DNA of 64,000 bases from Firmicutes bacterium HGW-Firmicutes-15 (GCA_002840245.1 PHAA01000014.1:19524-83523), one strand, 5' to 3'. Counted from the first letter of the stretch, positions 54,079-63,872 are shown. Made by a program: numbers and translations. The notes: generated by a model not told the origin, from the letters alone.

Positions 54079-55056
54079 ATGAATAAAATCGGTTTTACCA
54101 CCAGTATACCAATGGAGATTATACTGGCCGCCGGAAAGATACCGGTAGACTTAAACAATATTTTTATTGCTTCCGAGAGATCCCGCCAATTAGTGGATAT
54201 TGCTGAAGATGCCGGATATCCTCGCAATACCTGTGGCTGGATCAAGGGGCTGTATTCTGTCGCCCTGGAAAATGATCTGGAAGCTGTGATTGCAGTAACG
54301 CAAGGGGATTGCAGCAACACCCAGGCATTGATGGAAACTCTGCAACTGAAAGATATTAAAACTATTCCCTTTGCCTATCCATTCGACCGTGATAAGGTAA
54401 CTCTCCGGGAGCAGATGGACAAACTAATGCAAGCTTTTGGTGTTGGCTGGGAAAGTGTGTACCGGGTAAAGGCTGATTTAGATAGAATTCGGGTGCTGTG
54501 CAGGGAGATTGACCTGATGACCTGGCGGGATAACCTGGTGAGCGGATCGGAAAATCATTATTATCTGGTCTCGGCCAGTGATTTTAATGGAGACCCCCAA
54601 CAATATGAGCGTGATTTGCACAGCTTTATTAGCCAGGCCCGGAGCAGGAAGCCTTATAAAGATGAAGTGAGGTTGGCATATATCGGGGTTCCGCCTATTT
54701 TTACTGATTTATATACCGGATTAGAATCTATGGGGGCGAGAGTGGTTTATAACGAAGTACAGCGGCAGTTTTCTATGCCTTTTGATACTACTGATATTGT
54801 GGAACAATACCGGCAATATACCTACCCTTACGGAGCATTTGCCCGCCTGGATGACATTCGTACTCAGCTTGAGCTAAGAAATGTGGATGGGCTTATTCAT
54901 TATACGCAGACCTTTTGTTATCGTCAGATTGAGGATCTAATTTACCGTCAAAAGCTTAATTTGCCGTTTTTAACAATGGAGGGGGACAAGCCGGGTAAGA
55001 TGGATGCTCGCACTCGGATGAGGATGGAAGCATTTGTGAGTATGCTGAAGAAATAA
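54079..55056 (+). CDS. 2-hydroxyglutaryl-CoA dehydratase D-component-like protein (HgdB family)
   Basis: A 325-residue protein of the COG1775 type. Conserved cysteines are in N-T-C-G-W, G-D-C-S-N-T-Q and F-C-Y-R, fitting a [4Fe-4S] site as in hydroxyacyl-CoA dehydratases and benzoyl-CoA reductase subunits. Only one such subunit is present, whereas classical enzymes have two. The next gene encodes its ATP-dependent activator. The reaction is unknown; a small reductive or dehydrating radical reaction is inferred. Confidence 0.8.
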   Translation: MNKIGFTTSIPMEIILAAGKIPVDLNNIFIASERSRQLVDIAEDAGYPRNTCGWIKGLYSVALENDLEAVIAVTQGDCSNTQALMETLQLKDIKTIPFAYPFDRDKVTLREQMDKLMQAFGVGWESVYRVKADLDRIRVLCREIDLMTWRDNLVSGSENHYYLVSASDFNGDPQQYERDLHSFISQARSRKPYKDEVRLAYIGVPPIFTDLYTGLESMGARVVYNEVQRQFSMPFDTTDIVEQYRQYTYPYGAFARLDDIRTQLELRNVDGLIHYTQTFCYRQIEDLIYRQKLNLPFLTMEGDKPGKMDARTRMRMEAFVSMLKK

Positions 55057-55082
55057 TCAAAAATAACACTAAGGTGGGCATA

Positions 55083-55874
55083 ATGATAGGATTGGATATG
55101 GGGTCGAGGAGTATAAAAATTGTACAAATGAATAAATCTACGGTGATTGATTCGAAGATATACGATACGATTAGTTTTTATCGTCGTTATGGCGGACAGG
55201 GGAAGGGGAATCTTAGGATTGATTTGGGTGAGCTGGGTTTCGAAGAAAGGGATAGACTAGTAGCAACCGGCTATGGGAAAATTACGGTGCAGGTGGAGGG
55301 GGCTATACATCTGCCAGAGATACAAGCACATGTAAAAGGTGCTGTTTTCCAGAGTGGCCTATTGAACTTTACTCTCTTGGATATAGGTGGGCAGGATACT
55401 AAAGTGGTTAAGGTAAGAGATGGCCGGGCGGTTGATTTCATGACCAATGACCGCTGTGCAGCTAGCTCAGGCAGGTATTTGGAGAATATGGCAGCTATTC
55501 TGGGTTTGACTCTGCAGGAACTTTCTTCTTATAGTGAAGACCCGGCGGAGCTTAATTCTACCTGTGCGATTTTTGGGGAAACAGAAATCATAGGCAAAAT
55601 AGTAGAAGGATGCTCTCTTCCCAACTTGGCTGCAGGGGTAAACTATAGCCTTTATCGACGTTGCTCTAGTATGCTTGAACAATTAGAAAGTGATACAATT
55701 ATTTTGGCAGGTGGAGTAGCGCTTAATGTTGCTCTTAAAAGGATCATTGAGAAAGAGACCTCGCGGGAAGTTTTATGTCTCCCGCAACCTCAGTTAAATG
55801 GAGCTATAGGATGCTGTATATTCGGAGAAGAAAGAACATCCACAGGAGGTAATCATGCGTCAAGTACATGTTGA
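55083..55874 (+). CDS. BadF/BadG/HgdC-type ATPase activator
   Basis: A 263-residue ASKHA ATPase that injects an activating electron into 2-hydroxyacyl-CoA dehydratase-like partners. Visible are G-L-D-M-G-S-R-S-I-K at the start, D-I-G-G-Q-D-T-K-V near 105, the cluster cysteine in N-D-R-C-A-A-S-S-G-R near 127 and a second Cys in S-T-C-A-I-F-G near 166. ATG at 55083 follows AAGGTGGG. It overlaps the fumarase alpha gene by 20 bases. Confidence 0.88.
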   Translation: MIGLDMGSRSIKIVQMNKSTVIDSKIYDTISFYRRYGGQGKGNLRIDLGELGFEERDRLVATGYGKITVQVEGAIHLPEIQAHVKGAVFQSGLLNFTLLDIGGQDTKVVKVRDGRAVDFMTNDRCAASSGRYLENMAAILGLTLQELSSYSEDPAELNSTCAIFGETEIIGKIVEGCSLPNLAAGVNYSLYRRCSSMLEQLESDTIILAGGVALNVALKRIIEKETSREVLCLPQPQLNGAIGCCIFGEERTSTGGNHASSTC

Positions 55875-56697
55875 GAATATTAGTAAAGCGATAGCAGAAG
55901 CAGTCATTGAGGCTAATACTAATTTACCCGGGGATATCAAGGATGCCTTGCAAGGGGCATTGGAACGCGAGAGCTTAGCTTCAGCTTCCAATTGTTTGCA
56001 AATTATTCTGGAAAATGCTCAGATCGCGGTTTGTGAAAAAGTGGCCCTATGTCAGGATACAGGATTGGTAGCAGTTAATATCGAGTTGGGGCAGGAAGTT
56101 CACATAGTGGGTGGTGAACTGGAAGGGGCCGTGAACCAAGGAATACGGGACGGTTACCAACGGGGCTATTTGCGAAAATCAGTGGTAAATGACCCTTTCG
56201 ATAGAATCAATACCGGGGATAATACTCCTGCCATCATACATATTCATCTAGTCGCTGGAGACGGCTTGCATATGACTGTTTTTCCTAAGGGTGCAGGGAG
56301 CGAGAATATGGGCCAATTGGCAATGCTAAAACCTTCTGCGGGAATGGAAGGGGTAAAGAAATTTATCTTGAAGGTAGTTCGGGAAGCTGGAGGGAATCCC
56401 TGTCCTCCTATTATTGTAGGAGTAGGAGTGGGAGGCAATATGGAAAAAGCAGCCTTGCTCGCTAAACAAGCGCTTTTCAGAGAAGTGGGACAGAAGAGTT
56501 CGAGACCAGAACTAGCAGCTATTGAGGAAGAGATGCTAGTCCAGATTAATGCTATGGGGATAGGAGTACAGGGACTAGGCGGAGATACGACAGCCTTAGC
56601 GGTAAACATTGAAACCTATCCCACTCACATTGCATGTTTGCCGGTGGCGGTAAGCCTGGGTTGTCATTGCACTCGCCGGGTAACAGTTGATTTATAG
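55855..56697 (+). CDS. Class I fumarate hydratase, alpha subunit
   Basis: A 280-residue iron-sulfur fumarase alpha chain (FumA N-terminal or TtdA type). The motif A-L-C-Q-D-T-G near residue 63 and further cysteines in N-P-C-P-P and L-G-C-H-C ligate the [4Fe-4S] cluster. It interconverts fumarate and malate. Fifteen bases separate it from the beta subunit. Tartrate dehydratase is the alternative but less likely in this organism. Confidence 0.9.
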   Translation: MRQVHVENISKAIAEAVIEANTNLPGDIKDALQGALERESLASASNCLQIILENAQIAVCEKVALCQDTGLVAVNIELGQEVHIVGGELEGAVNQGIRDGYQRGYLRKSVVNDPFDRINTGDNTPAIIHIHLVAGDGLHMTVFPKGAGSENMGQLAMLKPSAGMEGVKKFILKVVREAGGNPCPPIIVGVGVGGNMEKAALLAKQALFREVGQKSSRPELAAIEEEMLVQINAMGIGVQGLGGDTTALAVNIETYPTHIACLPVAVSLGCHCTRRVTVDL

Positions 56698-56711
56698 GAG
56701 GATGTCTTTCC

Positions 56712-57257
56712 ATGAAAATAATAAAAGCACCGCTTTCTACAGAAGATATAGAGCAACTGAAGATGGGAGAGGAAGTGCTGGTTGAAGGGGTTATCTATGT
56801 AGCCCGGGATGCCGCCCACAAAAAGATGGTACAGTCTATTCAGGTAGGGGAGGATTTGCCTTTTGATCTTCAAGGCCAGTTGATTTACTATGCAGGACCT
56901 TGCCCTGCGCCGCCGGGTAAGGTGATTGGATCTGCCGGGCCTACTACTTCGGGGAGAATGGATGCATATGCACCGTTGTTTATAGAACGAGGTCTTAAAG
57001 GCATGATAGGTAAAGGCCCTAGGGATAAAGGGGTAATTGAATCTATGCAGAAGTATGGCGCGGTTTACCTGGCAGCGGTTGGAGGTGCAGGTGCCTATCT
57101 GGCTCAAAGAATATTGGCAGCTGACATAGTAGCTTATCCCGAGTTAGGGCCGGAATCCATTTTGAAATTGACCGTGAAAGATTTTCCCTGCATTGTCGCC
57201 ATTGATAGTCAGGGTAATGATATATACGACAGGCCTAATGGCAGCGAGAAAAAGTAA
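56712..57257 (+). CDS. Class I fumarate hydratase, beta subunit
   Basis: A 181-residue beta chain (FumA C-terminal type), with G-P-T-T-S-G-R-M-D near residue 77 and G-K-G near 100. It forms the swivel domain of the two-subunit fumarase. ATG behind GGAGGATG. RNase PH follows after ten bases. Confidence 0.9.
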   Translation: MKIIKAPLSTEDIEQLKMGEEVLVEGVIYVARDAAHKKMVQSIQVGEDLPFDLQGQLIYYAGPCPAPPGKVIGSAGPTTSGRMDAYAPLFIERGLKGMIGKGPRDKGVIESMQKYGAVYLAAVGGAGAYLAQRILAADIVAYPELGPESILKLTVKDFPCIVAIDSQGNDIYDRPNGSEKK

Positions 57258-57267
57258 GGAGGGTAAT

Positions 57268-58023
57268 ATGACTAGACCAAATAACCGGCAAAATGATGAG
57301 ATGCGTCCGGTTCGCATTACTCCGGGCTTTACTAAAAACCCGGATGGGTCGGTACTAATACAGACCGGAGACACGATGGTATTATGCTCAGCTATGATTG
57401 AACAAAAAGTACCGCGCTTTTTAAAGGGAACCGGCTCAGGGTGGGTGACGGCAGAATACTGTCTATTACCTTCATCCACGGAAACCAGAACTCAGCGAGA
57501 GGCTAGTAAGGGTAAAATTACCGGGCGTACTTCTGAGATTCAACGATTGATAGGAAGGTCCCTCCGAGCAGTCGTAGACATGAAAGTCTTGGGAGAAAGA
57601 ACCATTTGGATCGACTGTGATGTTCTGCAGGCGGATGGAGGCACCAGGACAGCAGCTATCACAGGCAGCTTTGTAGCTCTCTGCTTAGCTCTTATGAAAT
57701 TGAAGGCAGAAGGAATCATTGCGGATTTACCAATTATTGACTATGTAGCGGCAACCAGTGTCGGAATTGTAGATGGTGAAGTGGTCTTAGATCTTGAATA
57801 TACGGAAGATTCGCAGGCCGATGTGGATATGAATGTGGTAATGACCGGAAAGGGAAATTTTGTGGAGGTTCAAGGAACCGCAGAGGGGAGTCCTTTTAGT
57901 AAGGAGAAGCTGGACGAGCTATTGGTTCTGGCGGAAAAAGGGATAAGGGAAGTAATTGCTTTGCAAGCGAATATTATTGGAAAGGGAATTAATTATGCCT
58001 CAGAATTTACTGATAGCGACTAG
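57268..58023 (+). CDS. rph: Ribonuclease PH
   Basis: A 251-residue phosphorolytic 3'-exoribonuclease for tRNA maturation. It has R-P-V-R-I-T-P-G-F at the start, G-W-V-T-A-E-Y, the phosphate-site [14 protein letters not shown] and [15 protein letters not shown] at 57268 follows AAGGAGGG. Its end overlaps the pyrophosphatase gene, the common rph-rdgB arrangement. Confidence 0.96.
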   Translation: MTRPNNRQNDEMRPVRITPGFTKNPDGSVLIQTGDTMVLCSAMIEQKVPRFLKGTGSGWVTAEYCLLPSSTETRTQREASKGKITGRTSEIQRLIGRSLRAVVDMKVLGERTIWIDCDVLQADGGTRTAAITGSFVALCLALMKLKAEGIIADLPIIDYVAATSVGIVDGEVVLDLEYTEDSQADVDMNVVMTGKGNFVEVQGTAEGSPFSKEKLDELLVLAEKGIREVIALQANIIGKGINYASEFTDSD

Positions 58024-58609
58024 GAATAGTAAGAAGAAAAGAGAGTTAGAGACGATTTTAGGCGATTGGGATGTTAACCTGCTAACATTAGATAATATTG
58101 AAGAAATGCCTGAAATAGAGGAAGACGGAGCCACCTTTGCAGAAAATGCAATCAAAAAAGCACAAATCATCTCGGCTTTAAGCGGGTTTATCACCTTAGC
58201 GGATGATTCTGGCCTGGAAGTGGATGCCTTGGGTGGAGCGCCAGGGATATTTTCAGCTCGTTTCTCGGGGATAGACGCAGATGATGAGAAGAATAACCAT
58301 AAACTTTTGGCACTCATGCAGAACTTAAGCGAAGTGAATAGAACTGCACGGTTTGTCTGCTTAATCGCAATTGCAACCCCCGAAGGTATAGTACAAACGG
58401 TAGAGGGAGTCTGTAAGGGAAAAATAGATATAACCCGCAGAGGTCAGGGCGGTTTCGGATATGATCCCTTGTTTATTCCTTCGGGATTTAATAAGACCTT
58501 TGCAGAACTTTCAGACGAGGAAAAAAATGAGATCAGCCATCGGGGAAAGGCCCTGCAGGAGGCAAAGCCTCTTTTGCAGCGAATATTGGGTGTGGAGGGA
58601 GTTATGTGA
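57995..58609 (+). CDS. rdgB: XTP/dITP diphosphatase (HAM1/RdgB)
   Basis: A 204-residue house-cleaning pyrophosphatase that removes non-canonical purine nucleotides. It has L-I-A-T-R-N-S-K-K near the start, [15 protein letters not shown] near 68 and the G-F-G-Y-D-P-L-F motif near 150. ATG at 57995 lies within the end of rph. It overlaps the next gene by four bases. Confidence 0.95.
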   Translation: MPQNLLIATRNSKKKRELETILGDWDVNLLTLDNIEEMPEIEEDGATFAENAIKKAQIISALSGFITLADDSGLEVDALGGAPGIFSARFSGIDADDEKNNHKLLALMQNLSEVNRTARFVCLIAIATPEGIVQTVEGVCKGKIDITRRGQGGFGYDPLFIPSGFNKTFAELSDEEKNEISHRGKALQEAKPLLQRILGVEGVM

Positions 58610-59085
58610 TTGTTGCAGCAGTGGCAGATACCCACGGTAAGACTGAACTAATCATCAAAAAACTAAAACTATTTAATCCCGACCATGTATTGTTTGCTGG
58701 AGACTACTATGGTGATGGACGGAAAATAATTAAAGAACTAAATGTACCGGGTAACAGTGTGGCTGGCAATTGTGATAACAGTAATCGTATGCAACAGGAA
58801 GAAACAATTAATCTTATGGGTTACAGGATATTTCTTGTTCACGGTCACCAGTTTGGGGTAAAACGAGACCTTAACCGGCTTAATTATCGCGCCCAGGAGT
58901 TAGCAGTCGATGCAGTGGTATTTGGCCATACCCATAGACCGTTCTGTGATAAGATAGGTGAATTATGGCTGATAAATCCTGGAAGTCCAGTACATTCCCG
59001 TTTGTCAGGCCAAGGAAGTTTTGCGATAATAGAAATTGATAATCATGGATTAAAACCTAGCATTATAGATATAAAGGGCTATTAA
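58606..59085 (+). CDS. YfcE/MJ0936-type metallophosphoesterase
   Basis: A 159-residue phosphodiesterase with A-D-T-H-G, A-G-D-Y-Y-G-D-G, G-N-C-D-N, H-G-H and F-G-H-T-H-R motifs for a dinuclear metal site. The GTG start overlaps the rdgB stop and follows GGAGG. The left end of the second MITE-like element overlaps its last codons, so the element supplies the stop region. Confidence 0.92.
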   Translation: MIVAAVADTHGKTELIIKKLKLFNPDHVLFAGDYYGDGRKIIKELNVPGNSVAGNCDNSNRMQQEETINLMGYRIFLVHGHQFGVKRDLNRLNYRAQELAVDAVVFGHTHRPFCDKIGELWLINPGSPVHSRLSGQGSFAIIEIDNHGLKPSIIDIKGY

Positions 59086-59429
59086 GAAATAAACGAGGTA
59101 GAATACTCCGAGGATGTTTCGCGTTAGACAAGGCGTCAAATTGCAGTAATACGGAATGTATTTCAACATTATTGGTGAGTCGAAGCGAACACCGGTGGTA
59201 CCCGCAACCTTAATAGCGACCAATGGGAGCATCAGTAGTACCCGAAGGGTGGAGGGTGCAAGATTTGACAACGAAGTATAGCGCGAAACAGACGAGTAAA
59301 TGGTCGCTCCTTGCCATCCATGGCAACGGCAGCTCTTTGCCATCCATGGCAACGCTGCACTAGTCCTTCCGTGGACGTCGCGATATTGGTCCATCCTTGG
59401 ACGTCACTAGTTTATTTCTTAATAGTCCC
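59076..59429. mobile_element. MITE-like inverted-repeat element, copy 2
   Basis: A 354-bp relative of the element at 52937. Ends are GGGCTATTAAGAAATAAA (59076) and TTTATTTCTTAATAGTCCC (59411-59429). Shared inner blocks are GAATACTCCGAG, GTTAGACAAGGCGTCA and ACGAAGTATAGCGCGAAA. It is longer because it carries a different centre and, near the right end, an array of palindromic units absent from copy 1. Non-coding. The 59086-59647 gap otherwise holds only A/T-rich sequence before the next gene. Confidence 0.75.
59311..59406. repeat. Four palindromic units at exact 26-bp period
   Basis: Units begin at 59311, 59337, 59363 and 59389. Two read TTGCCATCCATGGCAACG; the other two read GTCCTTCCGTGGACGTC and GTCCATCCTTGGACGTC. 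The arms differ between pairs but stay complementary. The array sits in element copy 2 between GTAAATG and ACTAGTTTATTT, which are adjacent in copy 1. Confidence 0.8.
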
Positions 59430-59647
59430 TAATGCAGGGGTGAAATATTATTTTCTCCTGTTTTTCTATTTTTGAAGCAGCTGGGTGATTTACTACTAAA
59501 AGCAGTCTACAGCTAGTTATAGAATGATGAATCTAATATCTGGAAGATAAATAACAGTAAGTAATCGGCAAAAATATTGGTTTTTTAGAGGATATATGTT
59601 CTTGCTGTCGAAGTATTATGAGGGCGATTATGTTTAAGGGGATTTCT

Positions 59648-61459
59648 ATGCGCGAATATATTATTTATTCAACGATAATTTTTCTCCCCATTGGGGCAAT
59701 AATGTCCTATCAACTCCGGCGGGAAGGCTTAATGGCAAGATTTATTGCTGTTATTGTAGCAGCATCATTGGGCATTATTGTTTCGTTCCCAATTGCTTTA
59801 CAGCAATTGGGCTTATCCCTTACTTTAGTTCTTTACGCGCTCTTGTTAATCCTTTTAACTGGGTATTTCATGAAAACTATGCAGAATGATGATGAAATTT
59901 CCACGCCAATAAAAGGGGTACCTTTTATTAAGGATGAAATGGTTATAATGGCCAGCGGTCATCAAGTTGAACCGACGGAGATTGCCTGTGCAATTGATGA
60001 AGAGGGGCTTCCTCCAGTCAGTATTGAAAAGAAGGGCGAAGTTGAGATAATAGAGAATCATGTGAGTATTTCTAATGCCATAATTTCAGATCCGGACACT
60101 TTGTCGGGTGATAAAGTGAGTGAGCTGGAAAGATTAGATCAAAAGATAGCTGCTTTACTGAATACCATTACCGAGAAGAATCAAGAAATCGGGGAAGAAA
60201 TATCGGAATTAAAATTGACAGTTGAGCTAGAACCAGAACTAGAAGCAGAACCAAAACCAGAGCTAGAACTAGAACCAGAACTAGAACTAGAACCAGAGCC
60301 AGAACTAGAACTAGAACCAGAGCCAGAACTAGAACCAGAGCCAGAGCCAGAGCCAGAACCAGAACCAGAACTAGAGCCAGAGCCAGAACCAGAACTAGAA
60401 GCAGAACCAGAACTAGAAGCAGAACTAGAACTAGAAGCAGAACCAGAACTAGAAGCAGAACCAGAACTAGAAGCAGAACTAGAACTAGAAGCAGAACTAG
60501 AAGCAGAACTAGAACTAGAAGCAGAACCAAAACCAGAGCTAGAACTAGAACCAGAGCCAGAACTAGAGCTAGAGCTAGAAGCAGAATTAGAACCAGAACT
60601 AGAAGCAGAACTAGAAGCAGAACCAGAAGCAGAACCAGAAGCAGAACCAAAACCAGAACTAGAACCAGAGCCAGAACTAGAGCTAGAGCTAGAAGCAGAA
60701 TTAGAACCAGAATTAGAACCAGAATTAGAACCAGAATTAGAACCAGAACTAGAAGCAGAACCAGAAGCAGAACTAGAACTAGAACCAGAGCCAGAACTAG
60801 AGCTAGAAGCAGAACCAAAACCAGAGCTAGAACTAGAACCAGAGCCAGAACTAGAGCTAGAGCTAGAAGCAGAATTAGAACCAGAACTAGAACCAGAACT
60901 AGAACTAGAACCAGAACTAGAACCAGAACTAGAAGCAGAACTAGAACCAGAATTAGAAGCAGAACTAGAAGCAGAACTAGAACCAGAATTAGAATTAGAA
61001 GCAGAACCAGAACTAGAACTAGAACTAGAACCAGAACCAGAACTAGAGCTAGAAGCAGAATTAGAAGCAGAACTAGTTCAGCATGAAATTAACCAATTGA
61101 TAGAGGCAGGCTTTGCATGTAAATTGGCAAATAAGCCCGAGGAGGCAGTTCGCAATTTTGCAGTGGCTTGGAAATTAACCGAAGATCCGGAACTGAAATA
61201 TTTCTTAACCTTGGAAAATGTGAATTTCTATAAGAGATTAGGGAGATACGAAGAGGCAGAAGATCTTCTTGACATATATATTGGCAATAATAACCTGCGA
61301 CCTGATATAATAGATAAAATAAATCGTCAGCTTTCTTATATCAGGATTTTGAAAGCGGAATTAACAAGGCTCGGCATACCGGATACGCCTTTAGCAGAGG
61401 TTCCGCGCTGGGTGCAGCTGAATGTGACCGAGAAAACGCAATTAGAAGAAAGCAGATGA
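59648..61459 (+). CDS. Membrane protein with long Glu/Pro/Leu/Ala repeat and TPR-like tail
   Basis: A 603-residue protein. Three membrane segments lie in the first 75 residues, then a charged linker and a coiled coil, then about 280 residues (192-474) made almost only of E with P, L, A and few K, in E-x-E-P-E-L-E units. The last 120 residues form a TPR-like helical domain ([11 protein letters not shown] and [11 protein letters not shown]). The acidic Pro-rich part probably spans a distance as a stiff rod. I start at the ATG at 59648 behind AGGGG; 59630 is an alternative. First of three envelope genes. Confidence 0.7.
   Translation: MREYIIYSTIIFLPIGAIMSYQLRREGLMARFIAVIVAASLGIIVSFPIALQQLGLSLTLVLYALLLILLTGYFMKTMQNDDEISTPIKGVPFIKDEMVIMASGHQVEPTEIACAIDEEGLPPVSIEKKGEVEIIENHVSISNAIISDPDTLSGDKVSELERLDQKIAALLNTITEKNQEIGEEISELKLTVELEPELEAEPKPELELEPELELEPEPELELEPEPELEPEPEPEPEPEPELEPEPEPELEAEPELEAELELEAEPELEAEPELEAELELEAELEAELELEAEPKPELELEPEPELELELEAELEPELEAELEAEPEAEPEAEPKPELEPEPELELELEAELEPELEPELEPELEPELEAEPEAELELEPEPELELEAEPKPELELEPEPELELELEAELEPELEPELELEPELEPELEAELEPELEAELEAELEPELELEAEPELELELEPEPELELEAELEAELVQHEINQLIEAGFACKLANKPEEAVRNFAVAWKLTEDPELKYFLTLENVNFYKRLGRYEEAEDLLDIYIGNNNLRPDIIDKINRQLSYIRILKAELTRLGIPDTPLAEVPRWVQLNVTEKTQLEESR
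60225..61072 (+). repeat. In-frame short tandem repeats inside the Glu/Pro protein gene
   Basis: Degenerate 12-base units of the type CCAGAACTAGAA and GCAGAACTAGAA fill this stretch in frame. Longer blocks recur, for example around 60531, 60651 and 60819, showing expansion by duplication. Length is likely to vary between strains. Confidence 0.85.
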
Positions 61460-61473
61460 AGGGAGTTTGAGAA

Positions 61474-62409
61474 ATGAAGAGAAGCCAGGAGATCATAGGC
61501 CTGCCAGTTTTCTCGATTGTTGAAGGGAGAAAGATTGGACAGGTTAAGGATCTGGTGATCAACCCCGAAGAAGGGAGGGTGGAATTTATCCTGGTCAGCA
61601 ATGGCAGTTGGTATGTGGGCGCAAGGGTTTTACCTTACAAGGCCGTAATGGGAGTAGGGGAACATGCGGTCACTACTGAAAGCGAGAATCTTTTGGCCAC
61701 GATAAATGAAACATCCACTGCTAACAGCCTTTTACAGAGGAATATTGAAGTAAAAGGAAATCGGGTTCTGACCAACAAAGGAAATCTAATTGGAGTCATA
61801 AGTGAGTACGAAATTGACGAAACTACAGGTAAGGTTGTTAGGTTGGAGTATAAAACAGCCCAAAATGAAAGCTTGATTGATTCTGTTGAAGCCGATGAAG
61901 TGCTGACTTATGGAGCAGATGTAATCGTGGTTAAGGAAAAGTCAACAAACCCGGATCCTTCTGGGTCATTTCTATCTAGCGCTCCGGAAAGGTTGACACC
62001 AGTTCCCGAAGTAAGTGCTCCGGTTCCGCAGGTAAGCGTTCCAATTGAAAGACAGGTATCAGGTTATCAACCAAGTACTCCTATAGAAAAACCTACTCCA
62101 ATTATCGAGCCAACTGATCCTATACAAAAAACAACTCCGGTTATCGAGCCGCCTGCTCCTATAGAAAAAACGACTCCGGTTATCGAACCAGCTGCTCCTA
62201 TAGAAAAACAGGCGCCAACACCCACTGACGGGACATCCCTTTTTAAGGAGAGACAGAAGCAATTTTTGCTCGGCAAAAGGGTGATTCAGGATATCAGGGA
62301 TGCCAGAGGGAGTGTATTAATCCAGGCCGGTACAATAGTAACCGAAGATATCTTTAACCTGGCAGATAAACAAGGTAAGTTTATGGAGCTTTCCGAGTTT
62401 GCCAAATAA
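61474..62409 (+). CDS. PRC-barrel protein with Pro/Thr-rich repeat linker
   Basis: A 311-residue protein: two PRC-barrel domains (about 1-75 and 85-155; S-Q-E-I-I-G-L-P-V-F and R-V-L-T-N-K-G-N-L-I-G), then a linker (about 175-255) with four I-E-K/P-T-T-P-V-I-E-P type repeats, and a small C-terminal domain with V-L-I-Q-A-G-T-I-V-T. PRC-barrels of the YlmC/YmxH type occur in sporulating Firmicutes. ATG behind AAGGGAG, 14 bases after the Glu/Pro gene. Confidence 0.8.
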   Translation: MKRSQEIIGLPVFSIVEGRKIGQVKDLVINPEEGRVEFILVSNGSWYVGARVLPYKAVMGVGEHAVTTESENLLATINETSTANSLLQRNIEVKGNRVLTNKGNLIGVISEYEIDETTGKVVRLEYKTAQNESLIDSVEADEVLTYGADVIVVKEKSTNPDPSGSFLSSAPERLTPVPEVSAPVPQVSVPIERQVSGYQPSTPIEKPTPIIEPTDPIQKTTPVIEPPAPIEKTTPVIEPAAPIEKQAPTPTDGTSLFKERQKQFLLGKRVIQDIRDARGSVLIQAGTIVTEDIFNLADKQGKFMELSEFAK

Positions 62410-62428
62410 TTGATTTGGGAGAAATGAT

Positions 62429-63685
62429 ATGGCAGACGGAAAAAAGACCATCGCCAAGGTCATATCGCTTGTAATGGTAGCGGCAATTATCACTATACTT
62501 TTGTCATCACTGGCACTTGCGGCCAGGGACGAAAGGATATATCCCTCAAATATTTCGGTAGATGGTATTGCCATTGCCAACCAGACTCGCCAGGAAGCCT
62601 TAAGGAGTTTGGAGGGCGGAATGAATGAATGGGAGGGCATTTTACGTCTCAAAATCAGTAACGCCGGCGAAATTATTTCTATACCCATAAAGGATATTGG
62701 GATAAGTTATGATTTAGATAGGACGCTGGTAAAAGCAGATGACATTGTTGATAAATCCCAAGCAGCGGATTCGCTCTGGAAAAACGCAATGATAAGAGGG
62801 AAAGCAATCAACGTTAACCCTATCCTGAGGCTAGACGATAAGGAATTGCTTTATTCAAGACTGTTGGAAATCAAGCAAACAACTGATAAACCAGCTATCG
62901 ACGCCCGGGTTTTATATAAAGATGGACTTCTAGAATATATAAGTCATGAAAAAGGATCGGCAATGAACATAAGCGTTGCTATTAAAGAGATTAACGATGC
63001 TCTGGCTGAAGGTGATTTGGGGCCAGTAAGTCTTACGGTCAATGAGTTGTCACCGAATGTCAAAAATGAAGATATAAAAAATGTTAAAGAATTAATAGGT
63101 GTTTACATTTCCAAATTGGATAGAAGCCCAATAATTAATAGCGACATGCAGTTATTAATATCTCTTTTAAATGGCAATATCGTTATTCCGGGTGAAACAT
63201 TTTCTATGATTAAGACCTTGAATCAAAAAGTCCCCCAGAGTCCAGCTGCTAATACTCTTTCTGAGGCGATTTACCAAGCATGCCTGAATGCGCACATTCA
63301 AGTGGTGGAGCGACCTGCTCAGACAGCGGCTTTCAAAGATGTTGCCTTTATGAACAACCTGGGTAATCCGGTTTTATTGTATTTAGCTATTGAGGACAAT
63401 AAACTGCTGGTAAAGATTTATGGTTGTCAAACTGAAACGGGAAGGGAAATTTCTTTGATCAGGGAACAGACAGTGTTGACTCCTGAGATTATAGAGAAGG
63501 TAAGCCTTGGGCTTAAACCCCAGGAGAGGATAGTGCAGCAGGAAGGGAAAAATGGTATTCAGTTAAAAACGTATCGGCTGGTAAAGGAAAATGGCAAGGA
63601 AGTTGCCAAAGACCTGTTAGCCGAGGAAACTTACCCTCCCCTAAACACTATAATACTAACGGCTCCAGGCAGTATCATCAAATAG
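62429..63685 (+). CDS. VanW/YoaR-related exported protein
   Basis: A 418-residue exported protein: signal anchor (about 9-30), a peptidoglycan-binding-type domain (about 40-210), then a VanW-like region with N-G-N-I-V-I-P-G-E-T-F-S-M-I near 255 and L-S-E-A-I-Y-Q-A-C-L near 280, and a C-terminal G5-like strand region. The usual VanW G-G-G-V-C-Q motif is replaced here, so the domain is divergent. Likely acts at the cell wall. Twenty bases after the PRC-barrel gene. Confidence 0.75.
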   Translation: MADGKKTIAKVISLVMVAAIITILLSSLALAARDERIYPSNISVDGIAIANQTRQEALRSLEGGMNEWEGILRLKISNAGEIISIPIKDIGISYDLDRTLVKADDIVDKSQAADSLWKNAMIRGKAINVNPILRLDDKELLYSRLLEIKQTTDKPAIDARVLYKDGLLEYISHEKGSAMNISVAIKEINDALAEGDLGPVSLTVNELSPNVKNEDIKNVKELIGVYISKLDRSPIINSDMQLLISLLNGNIVIPGETFSMIKTLNQKVPQSPAANTLSEAIYQACLNAHIQVVERPAQTAAFKDVAFMNNLGNPVLLYLAIEDNKLLVKIYGCQTETGREISLIREQTVLTPEIIEKVSLGLKPQERIVQQEGKNGIQLKTYRLVKENGKEVAKDLLAEETYPPLNTIILTAPGSIIK

Positions 63686-63762
63686 TAGGGTCGTGTTTTG
63701 AAGAAAAGGCGATTATATTGGAAAACCTGTAAAGAAAGAACAATGATTGATATAGATTACTG

Positions 63763-63771
63763 TGATATAAT
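63763..63771 (+). promoter_or_regulatory. Extended -10 promoter
   Basis: TGATATAAT combines TGn with a perfect TATAAT about 100 bases before the small membrane peptide gene. Confidence 0.4.
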
Positions 63772-63872
63772 ACTTAGGATTTAAGGTGTAGATTACATAA
63801 GGATATCTATTTAATGATATAAAATAATTTCGGGGATCATTATAAATTGTATTAGAAAGGGGAAACTATTTA

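Noticed and set aside
59311..59406. CRISPR array
   Set aside because: The period is only 26 bp, repeats are 16-18 bp palindromes that vary, the spacers are about 8-10 bp, and there are no cas genes.
60168..60818. 216-codon antisense frame made of Leu, Val and Ala, looking like a membrane protein
   Set aside because: It is the mirror of the CCAGAACTAGAA repeats of the sense gene; no ribosome site; an artefact of the repeat.
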